Source: Sphingomonas horti (GTDB taxonomy: Bacteria; Pseudomonadota; Alphaproteobacteria; Sphingomonadales; Sphingomonadaceae). Taken from it: DNA of 64,000 bases. A program made the position numbers and the translations under genes. Below are positions 18,072 through 25,789 of this stretch, piece by piece (positions within the stretch are counted from its first letter, which is position 1; each line of letters begins with the position of its first letter). The stretch covers positions 1 to 64,000 of the forward strand of contig NZ_WQMS01000014.1 of the NCBI RefSeq assembly GCF_009753715.1, written 5' to 3'. The notes under the pieces are model-generated. The model saw nothing but the letters and a program-made list of their open reading frames with translations, made no database searches and was not told where the DNA came from.

Positions 18072-19724
18072 ATGTTGCGCGACCCGTCCGTCAAATACCG
18101 CCCGTTCCCCCAGGTTCCGCTGCCCGACCGGCAATGGCCCGGCCGCACGATCGCCAAGGCGCCGCGCTGGCTGTCGACCGACATGCGTGACGGCAACCAG
18201 GCGCTGATCGACCCGATGGACGGGGAGAAGAAGCAGCGCTTCTTCGACCTGCTGGTCAGGATCGGCATCAAGGAGATCGAGGTCGGATTTCCTTCCGCCG
18301 GCCAGACGGAGTTCGACTTCATCTCCGGCCTGGTCCGATCCGGCCGCGTGCCCGAAGACGTGACCGTCCAGGTCCTCACTCAAGCCCGCCGCGACCTGAT
18401 CGAGCGCAGCTTCGAAAGCCTGGAAGGCGCGAAGACCGCGATCGTGCACCTCTACAATGCGGTCTCGCCGTCATGGCGCCGGATCGTGTTCGGCCTCGAT
18501 GTCGCCGGCGTGAAGGCGATCGCGGTCGAAGGCGCGGCGATCCTGCGCGACGAGGCGGCGAAACGGCCCGGCACCGACTGGCGCTTCGAATACAGCCCCG
18601 AGACCTTCTCGACCGCCGAGCTCGACGTGTCGCTGGAGGTCTGCTCGGCGGTGATGGACGTGCTCCGTCCCACAAGCGAGCGGCCGATTATCCTCAACCT
18701 GCCGGCGACCGTCGAGGCGGCGACGCCGAACGTCTATGCCGACCAGATCGAATATTTCTGCCGCAACATCCCCAATCGCGAAGCGGTCATCATCTCGCTC
18801 CACGCGCATAACGATCGCGGCACCGGCGTCGCCGCGACGGAGCTCGGCCTGCTCGCCGGCGCCGACCGGGTCGAGGGCTGCCTGCTCGGCAATGGCGAGC
18901 GCACCGGCAATGTCGACCTGGTGACGGTCGCGCTCAACATGTACTCGCAGGGCGTCGATCCGGGGCTCGATTTCTCGAACATCGATGAGGTCGTGAACAC
19001 GGTCGAATATTGCACGGCGATCAAGACGCACCCGCGCCAGCCCTATGCCGGCGACCTGGTGTTCACGGCCTTTTCCGGCTCCCACCAGGACGCGATCAGG
19101 AAGGGCTTCGCCGCCCAGGCGCGGCGCAACGACGAGATCTGGGACGTGCCCTACCTGCCGATCGACCCCGCCGATCTCGGCCGCAGCTACGAGGCAGTGA
19201 TCCGCGTCAACTCGCAATCGGGCAAGGGCGGCGTCGCCTGGGTGCTGGAGCAGGATCGCGGCCTCAAGCTGCCCAAGCGCCTGCAGGCCGATTTCAGCCG
19301 CCACGTCCAGGCGCTGGCCGACGCCACCAGCCGCGAGCTGAATGCCGAGGACATCTGGTCGGTGTTCGAGACGAGCTATCTCGCCCCCGGTCGCTTCGCG
19401 CTGGTCGACTATCACGAGCAGCAGGAGGCAAGCACCCGCATCTTCGCGGGCCGCATCGCCTGCGATGGCGAACAGCGCAGCGTCAGCGGCCGCGGCAACG
19501 GCCTGATCTCGTCCGTCCTCGCCGCGCTCCGCGAAAGCTACGGCGTCGCGCTCGACGTGGCCGACTATAACGAGCACGCGATCGGCCATGGCGCCGACGC
19601 GCAGGCCGCGGCCTATCTCGAATGCCGCACCCCGGACGGTCGCACCATCTTCGGTATCGGCATCGACGCCGACGTGGCGACGGCAAGCGTCCGGGCCGTG
19701 CTCAGCGCGGCAAACCGTGCCTGA
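18072..19724 (+). CDS. leuA: 2-isopropylmalate synthase
   Basis: 550 residues, the longer LeuA form. The DRE-TIM metallolyase domain starts [17 protein letters not shown] (metal Asp/Arg motif). [16 protein letters not shown] provides the metal His pair and [12 protein letters not shown] the Gly-rich loop. A C-terminal regulatory (LeuA dimer) domain runs from about residue 420. The ATG at 18072 has GAGGA upstream; TTG 18057 is a weaker alternative. It commits 2-ketoisovalerate to leucine, and a Leu-rich leader ORF with competing structures lies just upstream. Confidence 0.96.
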   Translation: MLRDPSVKYRPFPQVPLPDRQWPGRTIAKAPRWLSTDMRDGNQALIDPMDGEKKQRFFDLLVRIGIKEIEVGFPSAGQTEFDFISGLVRSGRVPEDVTVQVLTQARRDLIERSFESLEGAKTAIVHLYNAVSPSWRRIVFGLDVAGVKAIAVEGAAILRDEAAKRPGTDWRFEYSPETFSTAELDVSLEVCSAVMDVLRPTSERPIILNLPATVEAATPNVYADQIEYFCRNIPNREAVIISLHAHNDRGTGVAATELGLLAGADRVEGCLLGNGERTGNVDLVTVALNMYSQGVDPGLDFSNIDEVVNTVEYCTAIKTHPRQPYAGDLVFTAFSGSHQDAIRKGFAAQARRNDEIWDVPYLPIDPADLGRSYEAVIRVNSQSGKGGVAWVLEQDRGLKLPKRLQADFSRHVQALADATSRELNAEDIWSVFETSYLAPGRFALVDYHEQQEASTRIFAGRIACDGEQRSVSGRGNGLISSVLAALRESYGVALDVADYNEHAIGHGADAQAAAYLECRTPDGRTIFGIGIDADVATASVRAVLSAANRA

Positions 19725-20105
19725 TCAGCCGCAGCGGATCACGGGAACCGGATAGTCGCCGAAGCGCGCGTCGGACGTGACGATCGTGTATCCCTCGACC
19801 TGCGCCTGCGCGATGATCATCAGGTCGAACGGATCGCGGTGCATCGGCACCAGCGCTTCGAGCCGGGCGAGATGCTGGCGCGTGATCGACAGCCGTTCGA
19901 AGCCTTGGTCCGCCAACTCGCGTTCCAGCCGCTCGATGGCGACCTGCAGCTTGCCCGTCTTCGACTTGATCACGCATTCCCAGAGGGAAACCACGCTGAC
20001 AGCGACGCCGCCAGTGTTCGACTTGATCAGCTCTCGCGCCTTTCCGAGCCGCGGGTTATCCTCGAACCACCACAGCACGGCATTGGTATCGAGCATCAGG
20101 TTCAA
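19725..20105 (-). CDS. PIN-domain toxin, VapC type
   Basis: 126 residues with a full PIN ribonuclease acidic set by position: Asp6 (MLDTNAVLWW), Glu43 (SLWECVIK), Asp94 (RDPFDLMIIAQA) and Asp112 (VTSDARFG). LDTNVxLW at the N-terminus is typical of the type II toxin subfamily. It overlaps the antitoxin gene by 4 nt (ATGA). Its stop abuts that of leuA with no gap, so the module sits tightly between core genes. Probable RNase neutralised by the upstream antitoxin. Confidence 0.9.
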   Translation of the reverse strand: MNLMLDTNAVLWWFEDNPRLGKARELIKSNTGGVAVSVVSLWECVIKSKTGKLQVAIERLERELADQGFERLSITRQHLARLEALVPMHRDPFDLMIIAQAQVEGYTIVTSDARFGDYPVPVIRCG

Positions 20106-20353
20106 CGCAGCGGCTCTTCGAAGCTGGCCAGGATATCCTCAGGCCATTCGTCGAAGTCCTCGGCCATCCAGATCTCGCCTTTCATCGTGCCGGGCGTCCG
20201 GCGAACACCATCATCCAGCGTCGGTGCGCCGAGCTGTGCGATCGGCTTCCCGCGCTGCATCACCACCACGCGTCCGCCTTCGGCGACGACGCGCAGATAG
20301 TGGCTGAGTTTCGCCCGCAGATCGCGGACGCCGACTTGTTCGACTTGCGCCAT
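20102..20353 (-). CDS. Phd/YefM-like antitoxin paired with the PIN toxin
   Basis: 83 residues. The N-terminus VGVRDLRAKLSHYLRVVAEGG and VVVMQRGKPIAQL is the Phd/YefM fold that binds DNA. The acidic C-terminus (EDFDEWPEDILASFEEPLR) is the usual toxin-binding tail. The start at 20353 is preferred since a near-palindromic operator-like sequence lies just upstream and the longer frame to 20512 runs through it. First gene of the TA operon, overlapping vapC by 4 nt. Confidence 0.85.
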   Translation of the reverse strand: MAQVEQVGVRDLRAKLSHYLRVVAEGGRVVVMQRGKPIAQLGAPTLDDGVRRTPGTMKGEIWMAEDFDEWPEDILASFEEPLR

Positions 20354-20365
20354 GGCACACCTCTT

Positions 20366-20386
20366 GTGCACACATAATGTGTACAC
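20366..20386 (-). promoter_or_regulatory. Operator-like palindrome upstream of the antitoxin gene
   Basis: GTGCACAC and GTGTACAC, separated by ATAAT, form an inverted repeat with one mismatch, 12 bp upstream of the antitoxin ATG. On the coding (minus) strand the spacer reads ATTAT next to TACAC, so a -10-like element overlaps it. This arrangement is typical of antitoxin autoregulation sites. Confidence 0.5.
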
Positions 20387-20400
20387 GCCGCCTGGACAAG

Positions 20401-20859
20401 TTAGCGCAAGCTGGTCGCGAGCTTCACCGATCGATCCGGCGAGCCCGAAAGCTGGACCAGGTAGCGGCCGGACGCGACCTTGAAGTCGAGGGTCTTCTGG
20501 ACGCCGGGGCATGCTTTCGTTTTCGGCTCGGCCGCGAGCGCGAGCGGCTTGCCGTCGCGGACCAGGTCCACGAACGTCTTGTTTCCGACTGAAAGCTGCA
20601 GCGTGCCGGCCCTGGGCACGTCGATCGCGGCCATGCCCGCATAGCCTTTGCGCGACGGTTTGCCGGCCGCGAACCGGACGGCTGCCTGCGGCAGCAGCCC
20701 GATCTGCACCGCGCCGCCGGGTTTCAGCGCGAACTTCATCTCCGGCGCGCGGGCGGCGAGATGCCGTTCCGGCTTCGCCCAGTCCTGCGGCTTCGGGCAG
20801 TTTTGTGCCCAGGCCGGGCCGGAGCCCGCAAGCAACACCGCCGCAATCAGCACACGCAT
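20401..20859 (-). CDS. Exported protein of unknown function
   Basis: 152 residues with a clear signal peptide (MRVLIAAVLLAGSGPAWAQ). The mature part is about 133 residues with two Cys (NCPKPQ near the N-terminus and KACPGVQ in the C-terminal half) that could form a disulphide. Predicted beta-rich stretches include GTLQLSVGNKTFVDLV and RYLVQLSGSPDRSVKL. I do not recognise the family. It is probably periplasmic. Its Shine-Dalgarno region abuts a strong hairpin at 20867-20890. It lies downstream of rplQ on the same strand, with an 88-bp gap. Confidence 0.75.
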   Translation of the reverse strand: MRVLIAAVLLAGSGPAWAQNCPKPQDWAKPERHLAARAPEMKFALKPGGAVQIGLLPQAAVRFAAGKPSRKGYAGMAAIDVPRAGTLQLSVGNKTFVDLVRDGKPLALAAEPKTKACPGVQKTLDFKVASGRYLVQLSGSPDRSVKLATSLR

Positions 20860-20866
20860 AGATCCT

Positions 20867-20890
20867 CCCCCCTGCCGTTCAGCAGGGGGG
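20867..20890 (-). promoter_or_regulatory. Perfect 9-bp hairpin at the 5' end of the exported unknown gene
   Basis: CCCCCCTGC at 20867-20875 pairs with GCAGGGGGG at 20882-20890, loop CGTTCA. On the minus-strand transcript its 3' arm runs straight into the GGGAGGA Shine-Dalgarno of the gene starting at 20859. It may hinder ribosome loading or stabilise the upstream rplQ mRNA end. No T-run follows, so a simple terminator is less likely. Confidence 0.45.
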
Positions 20891-20947
20891 TGTAGCGCGT
20901 CATTTCATGGTTGCGAAGACGTTCCGTTCCCGGAACTTACGCGCCGC

Positions 20948-21370
20948 TCAGGCGGCTTCGGCGTACTCGTCGTCGCTCTGCACCGGGCCCGAATCCTGGC
21001 CCTTGGCGGCGACATCGCGGTCGACGAACTCGATGATCGCCATCGGCGCGGCATCGGAGGCGCGGATGCCCGCCTTGATGATGCGGGTGTAGCCGCCCGC
21101 GCGCTCGGCGTAGCGCGGGCCGATCACGTCGAACAGCTTCTTCAGCTGCGTATCGTCCATCAGCCGGCTGTGGGCGAGGCGACGGTTCGAAAGTCCGCCC
21201 TTCTTCGCCAGCGTCACCAGCTTCTCGACATAGGGGCGAAGCTCCTTCGCCTTGGCGAGCGTGGTCGTGATCTGCTCGTGTTTGATCAGGGCGGCGGCCT
21301 GGTTGCGGAACAGGGCGGCGCGGTGAGAGGCGGTGCGCTGAAGCTTACGGCCGCCGACGCGGTGACGCAT
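20948..21370 (-). CDS. rplQ: 50S ribosomal protein L17
   Basis: 140 residues. The conserved start [20 protein letters not shown] is followed by [27 protein letters not shown] and GGYTRIIK, all diagnostic of L17. A 25-residue acidic Ala-rich tail follows, as in other alphaproteobacteria. In most bacteria rplQ directly follows rpoA; here the upstream neighbour on this strand is an outer-membrane-type protein and no rpoA is in reach. Confidence 0.97.
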   Translation of the reverse strand: MRHRVGGRKLQRTASHRAALFRNQAAALIKHEQITTTLAKAKELRPYVEKLVTLAKKGGLSNRRLAHSRLMDDTQLKKLFDVIGPRYAERAGGYTRIIKAGIRASDAAPMAIIEFVDRDVAAKGQDSGPVQSDDEYAEAA

Positions 21371-21486
21371 GAATAGTCCTTTCGTTCGTCAAGGGGCCGT
21401 GTCAGGCACCCCAAGCCAGGCGGCGCCCGAATGACGTCCGCCAGAAGCGCGGCCCTAAAGCGGAACGGCACGAAAAAGTCAACCAG

Positions 21487-22299
21487 TCAGAAGCGTCGCG
21501 CGATGCCGGCCATCAGCTCTAGGTCCGGGCTGGCGCGGTTCAGGCCCGTGACCACGCCGATATCGAGCTGCGTATTGGCGCCCGGCTGCCAGGCCAGCGA
21601 AACCGCGCCCAGCGCCAGCGTGCGGGGCCCCGCGGGATCGTCGTCGCGGATCGCCTGCAGCTCGGCACTGATCGCCCAGGCCGTCGCCACCGGCATCTCG
21701 ATGCCGATTGCGCTGCCCCAGGCGAGATGCCGGCCCGACCCGTCGGCATCGGGCGCCGCACTGGCTTCCGGCGTCGCGACCAGCGCGACGTCGTGTCCCA
21801 GGTCGAAGCTCAGCGGCACCAGCACGCCGGCGCCCCATGTGCCGGCGCCGATCGCCTCGCCGCCGGTCGGCAACGTCACATAGGGCTGCAGCGCGATCGA
21901 TATCCCCTCGCCGTCGGGCCGCACCAGGCCATATTTGAAGCCTAGCGCCACGTCGCCGGTTCCCGATCGCCGCGTCACGCGCCCCGACGCGTCGCGGTTG
22001 CGGACATGCCCATAGGCGGTCCAGCCGAGCTGGACTTCCATGCGCTCGGCAAGCCCCACCCGCACCGCCAGGTCGCCCGAGACCAGCGTGTCGACCCGCT
22101 CACGGCCATGACGCTCGAGCGTCCAGTCCGCCGCGCCCAGTTCGACCAGCACGTGGCCGGCGTCGACGATGCAGGGCGGCGCGTTGAGGCCGGGACGATC
22201 GGGACAGAGCGCGCGCTCCTCGGCAAGGGCCGGACCCGAAAGCAGGGCGGCAGCGAGGATCAGGTGACGGACGCGCCGGCCCGCGCTAGCAACGATCAT
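21487..22299 (-). CDS. Outer-membrane transporter-like beta-barrel (MetA-pathway phenol-degradation family type)
   Basis: 270 residues with signal peptide (MIVASAGRRVRHLILAAALLSGPALA). About ten amphipathic strands alternate with turns (e.g. DVALGFKYGLVRPDGEGISI, GAGVLVPLSFDLGHDVALVA, LQAIRDDDPAGPRTLALGAV), and the chain ends GIARRF with C-terminal Phe, typical of outer-membrane barrels. N-terminal CPDRPGL and PPCIVDAGHVLVEL match the family often annotated as transporter/phenol MetA degradation. Substrate unknown. Its ATG overlaps the mtgA ATG on the opposite strand (CATG). Confidence 0.72.
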   Translation of the reverse strand: MIVASAGRRVRHLILAAALLSGPALAEERALCPDRPGLNAPPCIVDAGHVLVELGAADWTLERHGRERVDTLVSGDLAVRVGLAERMEVQLGWTAYGHVRNRDASGRVTRRSGTGDVALGFKYGLVRPDGEGISIALQPYVTLPTGGEAIGAGTWGAGVLVPLSFDLGHDVALVATPEASAAPDADGSGRHLAWGSAIGIEMPVATAWAISAELQAIRDDDPAGPRTLALGAVSLAWQPGANTQLDIGVVTGLNRASPDLELMAGIARRF

Positions 22300-23017
22300 G
22301 GCCACTCGCGCTCGCCCCCGTTCCAAGCCCCGCGCCCGCTCCTTCCGTCCGATCCGCTTCCTGATCAAGGCGGTGTTCGGGTTGGTGATCTTCTCGGTCG
22401 CATGGGTCGCGCTGTACCGCTTCGTGCCGCCACCCTTCACCTTCACGATGCTGGGCGACGTGCTGTCCGGCCGCAGCGTCAACAAGGACTGGCTGCCCTT
22501 GTCGCGCATCGATCCGGACATGGCGCGCGCGGCAATCGCGGCCGAGGATTCGAAATTCTGCGCGCATCACGGTTTCGACGTCGACGCGATCGGCGCGGCG
22601 ATGATGCGTAACGCAGCCGGCGGCCACATCATCCGCGGCGGCTCGACGATCAGCCAGCAGGCCGCAAAGAACGCGTTCCTGTGGCAGGGCGGCGGCTATT
22701 TCCGCAAAGGGCTGGAAGCCTGGTTCACCGTCCTGATCGAGGCAATCTGGGGCAAGCAGCGGATCATGGAAGTCTATCTGAACATCGCGGAGACCGGTAT
22801 CGGCACCTATGGCGTCAATGCCGGATCGCAGCGCTATTTCAGGCACGACGCCTCCCGGATGAGCCCGGTCGAGGCGGCGCGCATCGCTGCCGTGCTGCCG
22901 CTTCCCAAGAAGCGGCCCGGCGTGGCCCCCACCGGCTACACGCGCCGCTACGGCAATCTGATCGTTCGCCGAGCGGCCGTGGTGAAGCGCGAGCGGATGG
23001 ACGCGTGCGTGCGATGA
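22298..23017 (+). CDS. mtgA: Monofunctional biosynthetic peptidoglycan transglycosylase
   Basis: A 239-residue GT51 glycosyltransferase that polymerises lipid II. A basic cytoplasmic N-terminus precedes one membrane anchor (~22-42). Catalytic Glu83 lies in AAEDSKFCAHHGFD, and GGSTISQQAAKN, RKGLEAWFTVLIE and EVYLNIAETGIGTYG complete the family motifs. There is no transpeptidase domain, as expected. Divergent from the outer-membrane protein gene with overlapping start codons, so the promoter must lie within the neighbour. Confidence 0.96.
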   Translation: MATRARPRSKPRARSFRPIRFLIKAVFGLVIFSVAWVALYRFVPPPFTFTMLGDVLSGRSVNKDWLPLSRIDPDMARAAIAAEDSKFCAHHGFDVDAIGAAMMRNAAGGHIIRGGSTISQQAAKNAFLWQGGGYFRKGLEAWFTVLIEAIWGKQRIMEVYLNIAETGIGTYGVNAGSQRYFRHDASRMSPVEAARIAAVLPLPKKRPGVAPTGYTRRYGNLIVRRAAVVKRERMDACVR

Positions 23018-23047
23018 ATTCGCCTCCCTTGTAAGGAGGGAGAGTCC

Positions 23048-23305
23048 CTATTTCCCATCCGCCGCCTTGTCGGCGGCGTCGCCGACCTTGTCGGCCGCGT
23101 GGCCGACGCTCTGCGCGGCGCCGGTCACCGCGTCGGTGCGCACCGCGTCGTTGCGGTTCTGCGCGAACAGGAACCAGGCAAGCAGTGCGATCGCGACCAG
23201 CACCAGGATGCCGATCACCACGCCCGCACCGCTGCCGCGCCGCTCGATAACCGTGGTGTGCGGCTCACGCTCCACCGTCCGCTCCACGACCCGTTCTTCA
23301 GCCAT
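23048..23305 (-). CDS. Small single-span membrane protein of unknown function
   Basis: 85 residues: a charged N-terminus with VERTVEREPHTTVIERR, one membrane helix (GVVIGILVLVAIALLAWFLF), and an Ala/Asp/Lys-rich tail (GHAADKVGDAADKAADGK) like amphipathic LEA-type repeats. AAGGAG precedes the ATG at 23305. The long upstream open frame was rejected because it runs through the tRNA gene. Family not recognised; likely an envelope or stress-related small protein. Confidence 0.65.
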   Translation of the reverse strand: MAEERVVERTVEREPHTTVIERRGSGAGVVIGILVLVAIALLAWFLFAQNRNDAVRTDAVTGAAQSVGHAADKVGDAADKAADGK

Positions 23306-23634
23306 CTCTCTCACTCCTTGCTGGAGATGATGGCCCCGCAACGACCGCCCGGCGCGAACGGTTCCGAAGACCCCCGGCCCTTCCGGCGCCGCCACGGCGG
23401 CGAATCGCCACAGATCGTGTCGAGACAGTCGCGCGGACACTCGTCGTGCGATCCAGAGGCGATCCGATCTACCGTTGCCGCGCCGGATCGGATCGCGCGC
23501 CCGGCGGCGCTCGCCACGATAGCCTGGCCCACGCGGGCACCAGGCACGGCCCCGGTCCCGCAACGGACCCGACCACCACTCGACAAACGGATTATCGTAG
23601 AGTTTCCCCAGGCATTTCAGCGCCTTGGAAACCC
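23306..23634. other. Gap of about 330 bp between a small membrane protein gene and tRNA-Leu
   Basis: No confident gene. An open frame of 91 codons on the minus strand (23311-23586) has Cys clusters (DECPRDCLDTICGDSPPW) and stops just before the next gene's Shine-Dalgarno. Its composition is otherwise Gly/Arg/Ser-rich and no family is recognised. G/C-rich palindromes such as CGATCCGATC are scattered through it. It may hold the tRNA 3' processing region or a small unrecognised gene. Confidence 0.3.
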
Positions 23635-23721
23635 TGGTGCCCAGGAGAGGACTCGAACCTCCACGCCCTTGCGAGCGCCAGCACCTGAAGCTGGTGCGTC
23701 TACCAATTCCGCCACCTGGGC
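23635..23721 (-). tRNA. tRNA-Leu (CAG anticodon)
   Basis: On the minus strand the 87-nt sequence has 7-bp acceptor arms GCCCAGG/CCTGGGC, a D-arm with GGTAGACGC, anticodon stem CCAGC/GCTGG with loop TTCAGGT (anticodon CAG), a long variable arm as in type II tRNAs, T-loop GGTTCGAGTCC, and an encoded CCA end (23635-23637). All elements fit leucine tRNA reading CUG. Confidence 0.96.
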
Positions 23722-23795
23722 ACGGGGTAGGCGGCGCGCTTAGCGGCGGCTCTGCGCGCTTGTCAACCGGACTTGTCCGGGGCAAAGGCCCGCGC

Positions 23796-24734
23796 ATGCA
23801 AGACGCGATCGTCACGGTGCTCGGCGGCGGCGGATTTATCGGCCGCTATCTGGTGCAGGAGCTGTTCAACGCGGGCGCGCGGGTGCGGATCGCCCAGCGC
23901 GATCCCAAGGCCGCCTTCTTCCTCCGCCTGGGCCGGATCGGCCGCATCCAGTTCCTCGCCGCCGACGTGCGCAACCGCGCCTCGGTCGAGCGCGCCGTCG
24001 CCGGCTCCGACGCGGTGGTGAACCTGGTCGGCGTGCTGGGCGGCGATTTCCGCGGCATCCATGTCGACGGCGCGCGCAACGTCGCCGAAGCCGCGAAGGC
24101 CGCCGGTGTCCGCGCGCTGGTCCATCTGTCGGCGATCGGCGCCGCGCCCGAATCGCCCTCGCGCTACGGCCGCAGCAAGGGCGAGGGCGAAGCCGCCGTC
24201 CGCGCCGCCTTCCCCGAAGCGACGATCCTGCGCCCATCGATCGTGTTCGGCCGCGAGGACAGCTTCACCAACCGTTTCGCCCGGATGCTGAAATACCCGC
24301 TGGTGCCAGTGGTGCGCGGGGAGACGCGGTTCCAGCCGGTGTTCGTCGCCGACCTGGCGCAGGCGATCGCCAGGGCCGTCGCCGATCCGCAGGCCCATGG
24401 CGGCATGACCTGCGACATCGCCGGGCCGGAGCCGATGACGATGGACGCGCTGCTCCGCCGGCTGGCCGAATGGACCGGCCGCTCGCCGCATTTCCTTTCG
24501 CTGCCCGATTCGGTCGTGGCCGCGATGGCGCGGTTCGGCGGCTGGGCGCCGGGCGCGCCGATCACCTGGGACCAGTGGCTGATGCTCCAGCGCGACAATG
24601 TGCCGGCGCCCGGTAGCACCGGGCTGGAGGCGTTCGGCATCACCCCGACTCCGCTCGCCGCGGTGGCGCCGGGCTGGCTCGTCCAGTACCGCAAGCAGGG
24701 CCGCTTCGGCGTGGTGCGGGCGGTCGAGAGCTGA
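23796..24734 (+). CDS. NAD(P)-binding epimerase-like protein, NDUFA9 type
   Basis: A 312-residue atypical SDR. The N-terminal Rossmann motif VTVLGGGGFIGRYLVQEL is followed by VVNLVGVLGG and SRYGRSKGEGEAAVR (YxxxK). ILRPSIVFGREDSFTNRFARM is characteristic of the complex I NDUFA9-like subfamily. In bacteria these proteins are predicted to bind NADPH and are often associated with respiratory or quinone functions. The gene is followed by uppP with a palindromic repeat between. Confidence 0.85.
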   Translation: MQDAIVTVLGGGGFIGRYLVQELFNAGARVRIAQRDPKAAFFLRLGRIGRIQFLAADVRNRASVERAVAGSDAVVNLVGVLGGDFRGIHVDGARNVAEAAKAAGVRALVHLSAIGAAPESPSRYGRSKGEGEAAVRAAFPEATILRPSIVFGREDSFTNRFARMLKYPLVPVVRGETRFQPVFVADLAQAIARAVADPQAHGGMTCDIAGPEPMTMDALLRRLAEWTGRSPHFLSLPDSVVAAMARFGGWAPGAPITWDQWLMLQRDNVPAPGSTGLEAFGITPTPLAAVAPGWLVQYRKQGRFGVVRAVES

Positions 24735-24746
24735 GTTCGTCAGTCC

Positions 24747-24812
24747 CGTTCGTGTCGAGCGAAGTCGAGACACGTTTGACCGGGCGTTTCTCGACTTCGC
24801 TCGAAACGAACG
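24747..24812. repeat. CGTTCG...TCGAGCGAAGTCGAGA inverted repeat, copy 2
   Basis: A 66-bp element with 24-nt arms (CGTTCGTGTCGAGCGAAG... and ...CTTCGCTCGAAACGAACG) and an 18-nt loop. It is the same family as 4147-4200. Its right end is only 8 bp before the uppP start codon, so it occupies the place of the normal leader and Shine-Dalgarno. Confidence 0.8.
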
Positions 24813-24820
24813 GAATCTGA

Positions 24821-25630
24821 ATGCCGCTCCTGTTGACCGCCATCCTGCTCGGCATCGTGGAGGGGCTGACCGAGTTCCTGCCGGTCTCCTCCACCGGCCA
24901 CCTGATCCTCGCGTCCGAATTGCTCGGCTACAAGGCGGAGACCTGGGCGACGTTCAACGTGATCATCCAGCTGGGCGCGATCCTGGCCGTGATCGTGCTC
25001 TACTGGCGGACCTTCTGGGCAGTCGCGACCGGCGTGTTCAAGGGCGAGGCGACGTCGTTCCGCTTCATCGCCAACCTGCTGCTCGCCTTCGTGCCGTCGG
25101 TCGTGCTGGGGCTGATCTTCATCGACCGGATCGAAGCGCTGCTGGGCAATGCCGTGGTGGTCGCGGTCGCGCTGGTGCTGGGCGGCGTCGCGATCCTGGT
25201 GATCGAGGCGCTGGTGAAAGCGCCGGAGGAGGCGCCCGGCGTCGCCGCCGTCCCGTGGCGCAAGGCGCTCGGCATCGGCCTGCTGCAATGCCTGGCGATG
25301 ATCCCGGGCGTCAGCCGCTCCGGCGCGACGATCATGGGGGCGCTGGCGCTGGGGGTCGAGCGGCGCACCGCGGCCGAGTTCAGCTTCTTCCTGGCGGTCC
25401 CGACGATGCTCGGCGCGACCACGCTGGAGGTGGTCAAGAACCATGACGAGCTGACCTCCGGCCATGTCGACTGGGGACTGGTCGGGGTGGGCTTCGTCGT
25501 CTCTTTCCTGGTCGCGATCGTCGTGATCCGCTGGTTCGTCGGGCTGATCTCGCGCCGGGGATTCGCGCCTTTCGCCTGGTACCGGATCGTCGCCGGCAGC
25601 GTCGCGCTGGTCTGGCTGCTGGCAAGATAG
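24821..25630 (+). CDS. uppP: Undecaprenyl-diphosphate phosphatase (BacA/UppP)
   Basis: A 269-residue polytopic membrane enzyme recycling the C55 lipid carrier. Active-site motif 1 is GIVEGLTEFLPVSSTGHLIL (residues 11-30), and motif 2 is PGVSRSGATIMG in the second half. About eight hydrophobic helices; length is typical. Overproduction is known to give bacitracin resistance, but this is the normal chromosomal gene. No clear Shine-Dalgarno is visible because a palindromic repeat ends 8 bp before the ATG. Confidence 0.96.
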   Translation: MPLLLTAILLGIVEGLTEFLPVSSTGHLILASELLGYKAETWATFNVIIQLGAILAVIVLYWRTFWAVATGVFKGEATSFRFIANLLLAFVPSVVLGLIFIDRIEALLGNAVVVAVALVLGGVAILVIEALVKAPEEAPGVAAVPWRKALGIGLLQCLAMIPGVSRSGATIMGALALGVERRTAAEFSFFLAVPTMLGATTLEVVKNHDELTSGHVDWGLVGVGFVVSFLVAIVVIRWFVGLISRRGFAPFAWYRIVAGSVALVWLLAR

Positions 25631-25789
25631 GTCCGCTACGGCACCTATCTTCATCATCTATGATGGCCGGCAACAGCAACTTAGCGGCCGGCTCGCCATA
25701 ACAGCGTCAATAGCACTGACCTACGTTCGAATTTGCGCGTGACTTCCCTCGATCGCCGTGGCGATAACGGCGGCGAAGGAGGGCATACG

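Noticed and set aside
23048-23815. 255-codon frame continuing the small membrane protein through the tRNA
   Set aside because: It crosses tRNA-Leu (23635-23721); the 85-codon version has its own Shine-Dalgarno and sensible protein.
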